Source of the DNA: Marinobacter sp. JH2
Lineage (GTDB): Bacteria; Pseudomonadota; Gammaproteobacteria; Pseudomonadales; Oleiphilaceae
Reading direction: 5' to 3'
DNA length: 64,000 nt
NCBI RefSeq assembly: GCF_004353225.1
Contig: NZ_CP037934.1
Coordinates: forward strand, 1,364,001 to 1,428,000
Each line of letters begins with the position of its first letter. Position 1 is the stretch's first letter. The position numbers and the translations under genes were made by a program. The notes under the pieces are model-generated. The model was not told the DNA's origin and searched no databases. It saw nothing but the letters and a program-made list of their open reading frames with translations. Positions 55,559 through 64,000 of the stretch are shown in pieces.

Positions 55559-56686
55559 TCATAAATCAAATATTCGGCTATAGAGATCCTCATATTCAAT
55601 AGCCATGGCTGTAGCTGAAAATTTTCCACAAAGCATTCTAAAACCAGAATCTGCTCTTTTAAGCGCTTCGTCTGGATATTCGAGCACCTGAAGAATCAAC
55701 TTAGAAAGAAGGTTTTCCGAAACATTCTTGACTAAGAGTCCATGAGAGCCTCCGTTAAGAACATGTGAAATCTCACCAACAGAAGTCGAAACAACCGGCA
55801 ATCGAACAGCGAGGGCTTCAAGTAACGTAATAGGTAACCCCTCAGTCAATGAAGAAATAGCTAAAACAGAGGATCTGGCCATGAGAGCGGGAATATTATC
55901 GAAATATCCGGGCATGACTACATGCTTACCGAGGTCATACTTATTAACTAGTGCCTCCAGCTCCGGCCGTTTATTTCCTTCACCAACAATCATTAGTCCT
56001 ACATTTGGGTTTTTAGCCTGAATCTCTCGAAATGCCATGATCAGATGATCGAAGCCCTTCTCTCGAGATAAGCGGCCCACGCCGAGGATGACGGCGTTAT
56101 GCTGCCTAAAGAACTGCTTAAAATCTTCCGGCAATTCTGATTCAGAGCGTTTTACAACTTCATCTATAGGCAGCCCATTGCGTATGGTGCAAACCTTTTC
56201 AGAGAGCGCCAGGCGACTTGGTAACTCTGCGCTCATTGCATCGCCAACCAAAACTACCCTTTGCATTAAAGATATCGCCAGCCGGTCTAGCAACTCATAC
56301 ACCCACAATTTAGTAAATCGCGGTGCGTGAACATAACCATGCAGCGTTGCAACCATGGGAACACCCCGAACAAAGCGGGGATAGCAACCTAGCAATACGT
56401 TGAATTTAAAGCCATGCGAATGGAGCAGTTGGTAACCATTAGCCCTGGCCCATTTCACGATTTTCCGGCTTTGCACAAGATTTAATCCCGGCTTCATTCT
56501 CCATGCAATAACCGGAAGCCCTTGGCGCTTAGCTTCGGCTTCCAGAGGCTTTTCCTCAATGTCCGGGTCCCCTGCACTTAAAATCATAGGAGCCAGACCT
56601 TGGTCCAGTTGTGCCTTCACCAAGGCAAGTAGCATCTTCTCTGCACCGTAAAGACCGCCACTATCTATTAAATGAAGAACTTTCAT
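55559..56686 (-). CDS. Family 4 glycosyltransferase
   Basis: 375 residues. GT-B fold with the N-terminal HLIDSGGLYGAEKMLL, the middle ILGVGRLSREKGFDHLI and the C-terminal SSLTEGLPITLLEALAVRLP with the Glu pair of the family. It shares its first base with the stop of the acyltransferase gene upstream. Confidence 0.94.
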   Translation of the reverse strand: MKVLHLIDSGGLYGAEKMLLALVKAQLDQGLAPMILSAGDPDIEEKPLEAEAKRQGLPVIAWRMKPGLNLVQSRKIVKWARANGYQLLHSHGFKFNVLLGCYPRFVRGVPMVATLHGYVHAPRFTKLWVYELLDRLAISLMQRVVLVGDAMSAELPSRLALSEKVCTIRNGLPIDEVVKRSESELPEDFKQFFRQHNAVILGVGRLSREKGFDHLIMAFREIQAKNPNVGLMIVGEGNKRPELEALVNKYDLGKHVVMPGYFDNIPALMARSSVLAISSLTEGLPITLLEALAVRLPVVSTSVGEISHVLNGGSHGLLVKNVSENLLSKLILQVLEYPDEALKRADSGFRMLCGKFSATAMAIEYEDLYSRIFDL

Positions 56687-57804
56687 TATCGCGCTCGGGT
56701 ATGCCTGGTTAATGCCCCGTTTGCACAGTTATCCCGGGACATTTCAAAGCGACCTTTTAAGGCCAAAAAACGTTTTTCAATAAGATGATAGGAGCCAGCA
56801 GCCAAGCAGCAACTAAAAACGACACCCGCAAATAGCTGAAGTGGCTCCGGCAAAAAATTCAGTTTTAGGCCAGCCTGTACTCCCCATACATGCCACAAGT
56901 AGATGGGGTAAGAAATAACACCGAGATACACAGTATACGGATGATTCAGCCACCCCCAGAACCGGCCACAGCTTAACCGCACTAATTGTACGAGCAAAAC
57001 TGCCAGTAATAGCGCGTCAACAGTAAACCCCGGCCCATAAGAGTAGTTATCACCTACCAATTGCCGGGACATAAACAGGAGCATGAAGGTTATAACAGGC
57101 ATCCAGAATTGACTGCTTAAAGCATTCAGCACATGCAGCGCGCGCTGACGTTCAACCAATAATGCAAGCGCACACCCAATAGCTAGATTATCGAAACGAG
57201 TATCAAAAGCGTTGTAGGCATATGAACTTCCCCAATCCAGCACGGCATAGGTTACGGTTCGCCAAATCACAACAACTACGGCTGCTCCTAACAAAAAAGC
57301 GAGCACGGTGTTTTTACCGCGCTTCATCAAAGTCAAAAATATTGCAGGCCAGATGAGATAAAACTGCTCTTCAACCGCTAATGACCAAAGGTGGGCTAGT
57401 GAGGATGAGCTATGGCCTTCCAGTGCATTGTGGTAATTGACGAGGTAAAACAATGCGGGAAAGATTGCTTCCCGGGTGTCATCATTACCCCGAAAAAAGT
57501 CCCAACTGATTGATACCGCTATAAAGGCATAGTACGCAGGGAAAATTCTCAGTGATCGCCGTATATAAAAATTCTTGAGGGATATGTTGCCGTTCTTTCC
57601 ATACTCTTTGAGTAAAAGCCAAGTGATCAAAAAGCCGCTCAAGACAAAAAAACCAGCCACTCCATGCCGTGCTGAAAAGAACAATGTTCCAACACCAGAG
57701 TGAGCGAGCACTACGGCCATCACCGCAATCATCCTGAAGCCATCAAGACCTGGAAGCTTGTTAGACTGGAGTACTGCTTCAAGCTTTGGTAAAGCCACTA
57801 TCAT
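56686..57804 (-). CDS. Membrane acyltransferase, family 3 (OafA/YrhL type)
   Basis: 372 residues with about ten membrane helices. Family blocks are LPGLDGFRMIAVMAVVLAHS near the N-terminus, RRSLRIFPAYY, and LWSLAVEEQFYLIWP, which carry the conserved His, Arg and Glu. These enzymes O-acetylate or otherwise acylate sugars of surface polysaccharides. The start overlaps the stop of the GT2 gene upstream by four bases. Confidence 0.93.
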   Translation of the reverse strand: MIVALPKLEAVLQSNKLPGLDGFRMIAVMAVVLAHSGVGTLFFSARHGVAGFFVLSGFLITWLLLKEYGKNGNISLKNFYIRRSLRIFPAYYAFIAVSISWDFFRGNDDTREAIFPALFYLVNYHNALEGHSSSSLAHLWSLAVEEQFYLIWPAIFLTLMKRGKNTVLAFLLGAAVVVVIWRTVTYAVLDWGSSYAYNAFDTRFDNLAIGCALALLVERQRALHVLNALSSQFWMPVITFMLLFMSRQLVGDNYSYGPGFTVDALLLAVLLVQLVRLSCGRFWGWLNHPYTVYLGVISYPIYLWHVWGVQAGLKLNFLPEPLQLFAGVVFSCCLAAGSYHLIEKRFLALKGRFEMSRDNCANGALTRHTRAR

Positions 57805-58958
57805 CCCTTCCTTGGATTCCAGAGAACTTTCTTCTCGCCTTTATAGAAGGCGACGAATGCCTTAAAAGACGCAAAGTTCAACAACACGAAGTAGTACGGC
57901 AAGGCATACACCGTAGAAAGAGATTGCCCCTGGCTTTCTCGCTGGCGCCCAGCCCACGCTAGATAGAGAAAAAATGCGTACCCTACAGCAGCTAATGCAT
58001 ACAGCCCGTTCACCGGAGCAAGAAAAAGCGCTGCAATCGCTAGGGTTAACATGGGAGCAAAGGCCGCGTACCGAAATAGTTTGTGAGAGGTAAGCTGCCA
58101 GGCAAACAACGGATCGTTGGCCGGGTTCATCAGGTGCTTCATATCTTTCAGCGCCCAAAGCGCGCGGAGGCTTACTCGCACCCGCATACTGAACTCACTC
58201 CCTCCGTCACTTAAGGCTTCTTCTTTGAGCAATGCTTCGGGGTCGTATACAACTCGGTATCCCTGCTCGACCACTTTGAGAGGCTGTACGAAATCCGGCA
58301 ATTGATCCGCACTTAGCTCGGAATGCAGCTCTTTACGCATCGCATCAATGCCGCCATCAACGCCCACCACGGAACCCACCAGAGTTTCCTGCGCTCTCAA
58401 CCAGTTCTCATACTTCATGTAAGCGCTGCAACCGTCACCTATCAAGGCACCCTCCGGGTTCACGTAAACCATCTTTCCGGTTACATACCCCACCGACGGG
58501 TCGTTGAAATTGCTCACCAGTGCCTTCAAAGCTTGAGAATCCCACTCGGAATTAGCATCCGAGAACGCCAGGATGTCACCGTCTGCATGCTGCTTGAGAA
58601 GATTTAGGCCCGCGGTCTTGCCTTGGCGAGGTATCTGGCGAAACAGTTTGATTGGGTAAGGCGCATCACCAGCAACCGCCTCGACGATCTCGTCGGTTCC
58701 GTCGTCTGATTCATCGGAAACCACGAGAATCTCTAACAGCTCCTTGGGGTAATTCAAAGCAAGCTTGTTCCTAAGCGTTGCCTCAATATCCTTGGCCTCG
58801 TTGTAGGCCGCTATGAGAATCGAGACTTTCGGCAGATAAACATCGCTCTTGTTGACCGGCACAGGTTGCGCAACTGCCAACAATTTGATGCAGATGGGAT
58901 AGCCAAAATAGATGTAAGCCAATAACAGAAAAGAAATCCAAAAAACCACGACCATCAT
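57801..58958 (-). CDS. Membrane-bound family 2 glycosyltransferase
   Basis: 385 residues. One N-terminal helix, then a processive-type GT2 domain with VSILIAAYNEAKDI, SDESDDGTDEI and FSDANSEW, and three to four C-terminal membrane helices. The Q-x-x-R-W motif of true processive synthases is not clear, so it may be a single-sugar transferase. It overlaps the deacetylase gene upstream by four bases. Confidence 0.9.
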   Translation of the reverse strand: MMVVVFWISFLLLAYIYFGYPICIKLLAVAQPVPVNKSDVYLPKVSILIAAYNEAKDIEATLRNKLALNYPKELLEILVVSDESDDGTDEIVEAVAGDAPYPIKLFRQIPRQGKTAGLNLLKQHADGDILAFSDANSEWDSQALKALVSNFNDPSVGYVTGKMVYVNPEGALIGDGCSAYMKYENWLRAQETLVGSVVGVDGGIDAMRKELHSELSADQLPDFVQPLKVVEQGYRVVYDPEALLKEEALSDGGSEFSMRVRVSLRALWALKDMKHLMNPANDPLFAWQLTSHKLFRYAAFAPMLTLAIAALFLAPVNGLYALAAVGYAFFLYLAWAGRQRESQGQSLSTVYALPYYFVLLNFASFKAFVAFYKGEKKVLWNPRKG

Positions 58959-59854
58959 GCTATCCCTGCCACAGAGCCTGAATCCAAAGCATTCGACGAC
59001 GGCTCAAGAATTCCTTCGCTCTGCAGAACCTGGCTCATGGTCGTAAACCGGAAATCTGACAGTAACTTGGCTAACCGCTCTTCGCACACATCTAGGTTGT
59101 TGTAATGACGGAATCGCGAGAACCATTTCACGTCTAGGCGTGGTTGATCAGGATCGACTTCCCAAGGGTGAAGGTAGAACACAAACGGCTTCCCTTGGCG
59201 ATTTATCGATCCCAGCCCCATTCGGCTGAACCAATACGGGAATAAGCGGAAATATCCACCACCCGCAATTGGTAAGGTGTAGCCCGGGAACTTCAGGGTG
59301 CTAAGCGGAAATTCTGCAAGCTCATAACCTTTATCGGTTGTTAAGCGATGCGGCCATCGTGGGGTGCCTGGCATGCCGTATCGGTCGTGATGCACCGGAA
59401 AGATTGATGAATCCCAGGTGAAGCCTTGCTCCGCTAGAATATCCAGCGCCCATCGCGACTCGTTCGTAATGGAATAACTGGCTGCACGATAACCAGTTAC
59501 AGGAGCCTGAATAATGTCCTCAAGGATTCCTTTTGATCGGATGGTTTCTTCACGGAATACTTCCGGTGTTTGCTTGTAGATTAACTGGTGGCTGTATCCA
59601 TGGCTGGCAATTTCATGTCCTGCAGCTGCTATGCGCCTAATTAGTTCCTGGGAACGTTCGGCCACCCACCCCAGAGTAAAGAAGGTAGCTTTTACATTGG
59701 CCTCGTCAAACAGCTTGAGTATTCGATCGGTATTGGCCTCTACCCGATACTCCATGCTGGCCCAATCATCGTAATCCACGGCTTCAGCTAGCGCAGCAAC
59801 CTGAAAGTAGTCTTCCACGTCGATGGTTAGTGCATTCTGAATTCGCTGCGTCAT
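58955..59854 (-). CDS. Exosortase A-system polysaccharide deacetylase (DUF3473 type)
   Basis: 299 residues. The N-terminus NALTIDVEDYFQVAAL is the signature of the deacetylases specific to XrtA loci; Asp-Glu-Asp replaces the usual metal-site start. EIASHGYSHQLIY carries the His pair. The C-terminal ~60 residues, with FYLHPWEVDPDQPR, correspond to the added DUF3473 region. GAGG lies before the ATG. Confidence 0.93.
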   Translation of the reverse strand: MTQRIQNALTIDVEDYFQVAALAEAVDYDDWASMEYRVEANTDRILKLFDEANVKATFFTLGWVAERSQELIRRIAAAGHEIASHGYSHQLIYKQTPEVFREETIRSKGILEDIIQAPVTGYRAASYSITNESRWALDILAEQGFTWDSSIFPVHHDRYGMPGTPRWPHRLTTDKGYELAEFPLSTLKFPGYTLPIAGGGYFRLFPYWFSRMGLGSINRQGKPFVFYLHPWEVDPDQPRLDVKWFSRFRHYNNLDVCEERLAKLLSDFRFTTMSQVLQSEGILEPSSNALDSGSVAGIA

Positions 59855-59884
59855 AGCTCAAGCCTCTCGCACATCCTGTGCGTG

Positions 59885-61174
59885 TTAACGGAATCGGTAT
59901 TCCAGACCAACCAATACCCAGTTCTCGTCATACTCACTGGTGGGCGCATCGCTGACTTTATTTTGGTGTCCAACTTTCGCCGTCAGGCTCAAATCCCTGG
60001 AAGCTTGATGCTCGGCCCCCACCTCAACCCGCGTAATCCGCTCATCTAGCTCGTCGCTGGAGTATGTTAAATAGTCATATCCCAGCCCGAGATAACCTGT
60101 TGTGCGCTCAGCGATCGGGCGTCCGTACCTTAGGTTCATGCCCCCGCGATCTTCGCGTTCTGGGTCATCAATATAGTCAGACTGGCTGCCATATAGTTCG
60201 ATATTCAGCGTAGCGCCATTCGAAAACCGGTTATTAAGCCCTGTCGAAACTGTCGTTGTCTCAACGGTAATCGAATCTTCCAAACTGAACTGAAAATTCT
60301 CGAACACAAAATCCACGTTCGAGCTTCGATCCGTTAATTGATGAGCCGCACGTAGATACCAATCCGAGCTGGAAGTAAGAGCTCTCAGTAGTGTTAGCTC
60401 GCCCACCACCCCGTCACTCGATTGCGATGATCTTCCCGCTTTGGTATCGATTTCACTCACACCGATTGCGCCCGAAACATCCATGCTGGCCCAGTTTCTA
60501 CTGAACGTCAGGTTTACCGTTTTAACGTCAACTTCAGCTCCGGTATCGTATTCCGTGCGGCTATAGTTTGCGCTCAAGCCACCATTAAAGGTTTTACTAA
60601 AGGCATGGTTCCAAGCGGCGGACCCTAGATAACGCTCCGTGTCGCTGGTATCTCCTTCAGAAAAGCTGGTGTTCTCGTACCGAGTAGACAGTGTCAGCCA
60701 GTTTGACTTGTTAATACGCCAATTGTATCGGGGCCCGGTACTGAAGACGTTCTTACGTGTACGGTTATCCGGCGTATCGCTTGAACGGCTGCTTTGGGTC
60801 ACTTCACGAAGGGTATTTGCCACGTCCCAATAAAACTGATCCGCTAATTCACAGTCTCCCAGAAAGTCCATCTCTCCATAGGCTTCGTCATCAAAAGTGC
60901 CATCTAACCAATTTGAATAACCCAGCGTTCCGGAAAATATCGCATTGCAGTGCCCAGGATCACTCGCGTAATCCGCTTTGAGGTAAACCCGAGATTCGAG
61001 GTCGCTCTGTTCATTCCGGCTAGACTTACTTGCGTTGTCGGTAAACCTCGAATCCAAGCCTCCCGTGAGCTCGATCTGGGCCTGAGCGCTCGTGCCCAAT
61101 GTGCTTGCTAACACGAACATCAGAGTGGTTGAGGCTATGCTGCTGCCCCTTCCCATGACTTTTTTCCTATCCAT
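59885..61174 (-). CDS. Outer-membrane beta-barrel protein of the exosortase A system
   Basis: 429 residues. Signal peptide cleaved near AQAQ (about residue 33). The mature chain alternates polar and aromatic residues throughout, as in a 16- to 18-strand barrel, and ends in ...VLVGLEYRFR, close to a typical outer-membrane C-terminus. Such PEP-CTERM-linked outer-membrane proteins lie next to the kinase and chain-length genes in these loci and may guide the polymer outward. GGAG lies before the ATG, which overlaps the kinase-like gene. Confidence 0.87.
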   Translation of the reverse strand: MDRKKVMGRGSSIASTTLMFVLASTLGTSAQAQIELTGGLDSRFTDNASKSSRNEQSDLESRVYLKADYASDPGHCNAIFSGTLGYSNWLDGTFDDEAYGEMDFLGDCELADQFYWDVANTLREVTQSSRSSDTPDNRTRKNVFSTGPRYNWRINKSNWLTLSTRYENTSFSEGDTSDTERYLGSAAWNHAFSKTFNGGLSANYSRTEYDTGAEVDVKTVNLTFSRNWASMDVSGAIGVSEIDTKAGRSSQSSDGVVGELTLLRALTSSSDWYLRAAHQLTDRSSNVDFVFENFQFSLEDSITVETTTVSTGLNNRFSNGATLNIELYGSQSDYIDDPEREDRGGMNLRYGRPIAERTTGYLGLGYDYLTYSSDELDERITRVEVGAEHQASRDLSLTAKVGHQNKVSDAPTSEYDENWVLVGLEYRFR

Positions 61175-61961
61175 TGATCACCGCTCCCACGAACTTATCG
61201 GGGTTAAATGCCGAGGCGGCATCTTCAGCAGTACTACCCGTAATTTTTCCATGAGGTACCACTAGCATGGCGTAATCACAGAGTTCGGTGAGAATACGTG
61301 CGTCTGGCGATTCTGATATTGGTGCCGTATCCAGCACAATAAAGCGATCCGGATACCGTCGGCGAACAGCCTGCAAAAATTGCTTCATGCGAAACGAAGT
61401 GAAGAATTCACCGGGAGTCTCTCGCCGGCTTCCTGCCGGAATCAAACGTAGACGAGGAATACCAGTCGGATAGAGAATTCGGGCGATATCGAAGTCAGGG
61501 TCGTCGAGAAAGTCGGTCAACCCCGTTTCAGGCATAACGTCCAACGTGCTGTGCAATGAAGGGTCCCGAAGGTTGCAGTCGATGATCAGGGCGGTTTTCG
61601 ACTGATCGAATGCAAAGGCCGCCGCCAAGTTCAGAGCCACGAAGGATGTGCCTGCACCGGGGCTTGCCCCACTGACGACCAACGTAAAGTTATTTCCGCC
61701 GGAGAGCTCTAGCAGTTTGGTTCTCAGATTCCGAAATCGATTCACCAGAGCTCGATCTCGAGATTCCGGATATATCACTCGCCGTTCGTCCAGGTCATCC
61801 GGTGTTAGCTTCCGGGGCTCCTGCATCCGGACGATCTGTTTGCTAATCACGTACTTATCGACAGCCCCCGGCCCCAGCTCTAACGAACTTGGTACCAACA
61901 ACCGGGAATCTTCTTCATCACGCCGTGGCATTTCGGACTGCAGGTTCCTTTGTTCAGTCAT
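61167..61961 (-). CDS. BY-kinase-like ATPase of the exosortase A locus, with an altered Walker A motif
   Basis: 264 residues from the ATG at 61961, coupled to the chain-length gene (ATGA). The fold is that of the CpsD/EpsG tyrosine autokinases: Walker A region SGASPGAGTSF (98-107), Walker A' TALIIDCNLRDP with Asp128, and VLDTAP later. The invariant lysine of Walker A (GEGKS) is Thr105 here. No Tyr cluster is seen at the C-terminus, which ends VGAVING. So it is probably unable to phosphorylate itself in the usual way and may act as a regulator of the chain-length protein. Confidence 0.88.
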   Translation of the reverse strand: MTEQRNLQSEMPRRDEEDSRLLVPSSLELGPGAVDKYVISKQIVRMQEPRKLTPDDLDERRVIYPESRDRALVNRFRNLRTKLLELSGGNNFTLVVSGASPGAGTSFVALNLAAAFAFDQSKTALIIDCNLRDPSLHSTLDVMPETGLTDFLDDPDFDIARILYPTGIPRLRLIPAGSRRETPGEFFTSFRMKQFLQAVRRRYPDRFIVLDTAPISESPDARILTELCDYAMLVVPHGKITGSTAEDAASAFNPDKFVGAVING

Positions 61962-63478
61962 CAAACCACTCCCAGATAAGCAAGTACGACAACGGCAACA
62001 TAAATAACAGCAGCCACGAGTGCGAAAACGCCCACAAGAAGCGTTACCTTGCGGTCGAGACGTTTTTCATAAGGCGTTCGTACTTTAGGAATTTCGATGA
62101 GTACAGGAAGCCCAATATCATCTTCCAATTGTTTAGAAGCTCGTATGCGCGGATCAACCTGGAGAACTCCGGCCAATGCGCCGAAAGGGGCAGCCATTCC
62201 CAACAACAGCCCCGCTATCGCGAACATTGAGAACTTGGGGCCTTTAGGCTCACGAGGGTATTGTGCGGGTTCGTTAATACGGTAGTTAAGCCCTTGCCCT
62301 TCAATATCCAGATGCATAGATACACGGGCTTTTTCCCTGCGTTTCAGTAAGTCATCGTATATTTCACGGTTTACTTCCATGTCTCGGGTTAGTTCGGAAT
62401 AACGAGCTTTATTGGCTTGAATCCGTTCCATTCTAAGCGTCTGCTCTTCCATGAGCTTTTCGAGAGAGACAATACGGGTCTTAACCGTAGCCATGTCGGC
62501 ACGAGTGGTTGAGAGCGATGCGCTGAGTTCTTGATAGAGCGGGTTTACCGCGTCTTCACCGGACAAACTCCGTCGTGTGTTCGGGCGCCTGGCAGCCGCT
62601 TGTCGCTGTTTTCTAAGTTCTGCAAGCTGCTCTTGTAGAATGACAATATCCGGGTAGGTATCGTGGTACTGCAGCCTTAACGAGTCCAAACGTTCTTCGA
62701 GAATTCGGATTCTTTCGCTGTAGCTATCCTGGCTTCGGCCTTGTCGAATAGTCGGGCTGACTCCTCCTAACTGGTCTTCTAGTGAAGCCGTTCTGGAGAT
62801 CAGCTCTTCTTGCTCCAGCTTCGCTAATTCAAGCTGGTTTCGAAGCTGTGCCATACGGGCGTTACCCTGCTGTTCCGTCCCGTCATTATGCTCAGACAAA
62901 AACTGCTTAAGCCGGTTTTCAGCCTGAGTCAGCTGCTGCTCATATCCCTTGACTTGTTTATCGATAAACTCATAGGCACCGCGGCTTTCAATTCGCTTTC
63001 GGTCTTTGGTTTCCTCGATAAACAACTGAGCAAGCCGCTGGGCAGTTCGAAAAGACTCCATTTGAGAAGTGGAGATAAAACCAATACTGAAGTAGCTGTC
63101 TCCTCGGGGGCGGATGGTCACGCCTGCCCGTACATAAGCGATTCGCTTTTCAATGGCCTCTTGATCAGAGGGCGCACCTTCAAAGATACCCGGATCAACG
63201 GCCACCTTCTCGATCACGCTTCGGCTGAGCAAAAGCTCCTTCGCGGCGGAGATCCGATCGTTTATTTCAGTGGTAACGGCCCTGCCCTCCATGAGCGGGG
63301 TAATAATATTTTGATCGTCGACGAAAATGATGACATCCGACTGGTATTTATAGGGCCACAAAAAGCCAGCACCAAGAATCGCGAAGCTCACGACAACGAA
63401 CAGGAAGAACGCAAACCATTTACGGTTGCGCATCTCCCGGACAACTTCCTGTGGTATCTGCGAAAGCGGTAGTGCCAT
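61961..63478 (-). CDS. Exosortase A-system chain-length determinant (Wzz/GumC type)
   Basis: 505 residues. Two membrane helices frame a large periplasmic region: one at about 22-42 (FAFFLFVVVSFAILGAGFLW) and one at about 485-503. Between them are the Wzz domain (YQSDVIIFVDDQ...) and long coiled coils (about 165-370). It should set the polymer length together with the kinase-like ATPase and the export protein. AGG is upstream of the ATG. It follows the export protein gene by 37 bases. Confidence 0.94.
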   Translation of the reverse strand: MALPLSQIPQEVVREMRNRKWFAFFLFVVVSFAILGAGFLWPYKYQSDVIIFVDDQNIITPLMEGRAVTTEINDRISAAKELLLSRSVIEKVAVDPGIFEGAPSDQEAIEKRIAYVRAGVTIRPRGDSYFSIGFISTSQMESFRTAQRLAQLFIEETKDRKRIESRGAYEFIDKQVKGYEQQLTQAENRLKQFLSEHNDGTEQQGNARMAQLRNQLELAKLEQEELISRTASLEDQLGGVSPTIRQGRSQDSYSERIRILEERLDSLRLQYHDTYPDIVILQEQLAELRKQRQAAARRPNTRRSLSGEDAVNPLYQELSASLSTTRADMATVKTRIVSLEKLMEEQTLRMERIQANKARYSELTRDMEVNREIYDDLLKRREKARVSMHLDIEGQGLNYRINEPAQYPREPKGPKFSMFAIAGLLLGMAAPFGALAGVLQVDPRIRASKQLEDDIGLPVLIEIPKVRTPYEKRLDRKVTLLVGVFALVAAVIYVAVVVLAYLGVV

Positions 63479-63515
63479 ATCTAATTAACCTTGTGAGCTT
63501 CGGAGGAACCGCCCA

Positions 63516-64000
63516 TCAAAAACGCCGCTCGGGAATTGTCAGAATGTCACCAGGGCGCATGGAGTAATTGGTTTTAACTTCACCTCTGCTCAGGATGTCA
63601 TCAACATTGACCGGAATCGCAACAACCTCGCCGTCTAACTTCCGGTAAAGCATTGCATCATTTAACGACGCAAACTCATTCGCCCCACCCGCGCTAAGAA
63701 ATACATCCAGCACCGTCATTCCGCTACGGTGTGGCACAGATAGGGGCTGGCGAACCGCGCCGGTTACCCGCACCCTGTCGGTGAATTCGTGGCTACCCAT
63801 AGAAGTGACTACCACGCTGACTTGAGGTTCGCGTATGTATTCTGCAAGTGATGCTTTGATATTACTCGCTAACTCTTCCGGTGTGCGTCCGCTGGCCTGC
63901 ACATCACCAACCAACGGAACCGAGATTTTGCCATCCGGCCGAACAGGCACGGCGATGCTCAGGTCATCGTTTCGCCATACCGACACTTGAACGACATCGG
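63516..64000 (-). CDS. Exopolysaccharide export protein (Wza type), 5' end cut off
   Basis: The last ~161 residues are visible; the frame is open to the window edge, so the start lies beyond 64000. The first part is the polysaccharide export domain (VSVWRNDDLSIAVPVRPDGK, then VPLVGDVQASGRTPEELA). A SLBB-type beta-grasp domain follows (VTGAVRQPLSVPHRSGMTVL). It ends MRPGDILTIPERRF. It would form the outer-membrane channel for the polymer, heading the operon with the chain-length and kinase-like genes. Confidence 0.93.
   Translation of the reverse strand, partial: DVVQVSVWRNDDLSIAVPVRPDGKISVPLVGDVQASGRTPEELASNIKASLAEYIREPQVSVVVTSMGSHEFTDRVRVTGAVRQPLSVPHRSGMTVLDVFLSAGGANEFASLNDAMLYRKLDGEVVAIPVNVDDILSRGEVKTNYSMRPGDILTIPERRF

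Noticed and set aside
1..64000. CRISPR arrays, tRNA or rRNA genes, insertion sequences, prophage genes
   Set aside because: None found on reading both strands; apart from the SRP RNA no known stable RNA was recognised.

Overview
The window is chromosomal DNA of a marine-type gammaproteobacterium, most like Marinobacter or a near relative. This rests on the gene set seen here: FadD, the dnaX-ybaB-recR-rnd-ycgL-ycgN block, a lipase with its foldase, an SRP RNA next to dnaX, and an exosortase A (PEP-CTERM) exopolysaccharide locus run by a PrsK/PrsR pair. The genus is an inference; no 16S rRNA or other marker is present.

Regions, left to right. (1) 1-4.1 kb: the 5' part of the RNA helicase gene hrpA, then fadD, both on the minus strand, and a MaoC-type hydratase on the plus strand. 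(2) 4.1-12.2 kb: an eight-gene minus-strand operon coding for two large TPR proteins, a TPR lipoprotein, a small secreted protein, one ExbB/TolQ-like and two ExbD/TolR-like proteins, and a TonB-like protein with an AgmX-like C-terminus. This looks like a proton-driven envelope machine rather than a plain iron-uptake TonB system. (3) 12.2-12.5 kb: a gap with a strong plus-strand terminator and no plus-strand gene, hence a candidate small RNA. (4) 12.5-21.6 kb: a long minus-strand gene run, dnaX-ybaB-recR-rnd-ycgL-ycgN, a small membrane protein, a VWA protein, a MoxR ATPase and a second VWA protein. (5) 21.7-24.8 kb: lipase and foldase, the 4.5S SRP RNA (ffs), and a prolyl-hydroxylase-like oxygenase.

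(6) 24.9-38.2 kb, plus strand: a sugar-phosphate mutarotase, an acyltransferase, an epimerase, then prsK-prsR-prsT, a PA14/calcium-repeat lipoprotein, a PEP-CTERM substrate behind a good sigma-54 promoter, and a glycosyltransferase. (7) 38.2-64 kb, minus strand: the exopolysaccharide cluster. It holds the export protein (cut by the window end), chain-length protein, BY-kinase-like ATPase, outer-membrane barrel, two deacetylases, many glycosyltransferases, an acyltransferase, O-antigen-ligase-type polymerase, flippase, amidotransferase, two acyltransferase-like GNAT proteins and exosortase A. An AT-rich island (about 52.7-55.6 kb) carrying a secreted protein on the opposite strand interrupts this cluster.

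How it fits together: PrsK should phosphorylate PrsR, which with sigma-54 would switch on PEP-CTERM genes such as the one at 36.4 kb. XrtA would process these proteins at the inner membrane, and the exopolysaccharide made by the large cluster would be the matrix they work with. No tRNA, rRNA, CRISPR array, insertion sequence or prophage was seen.
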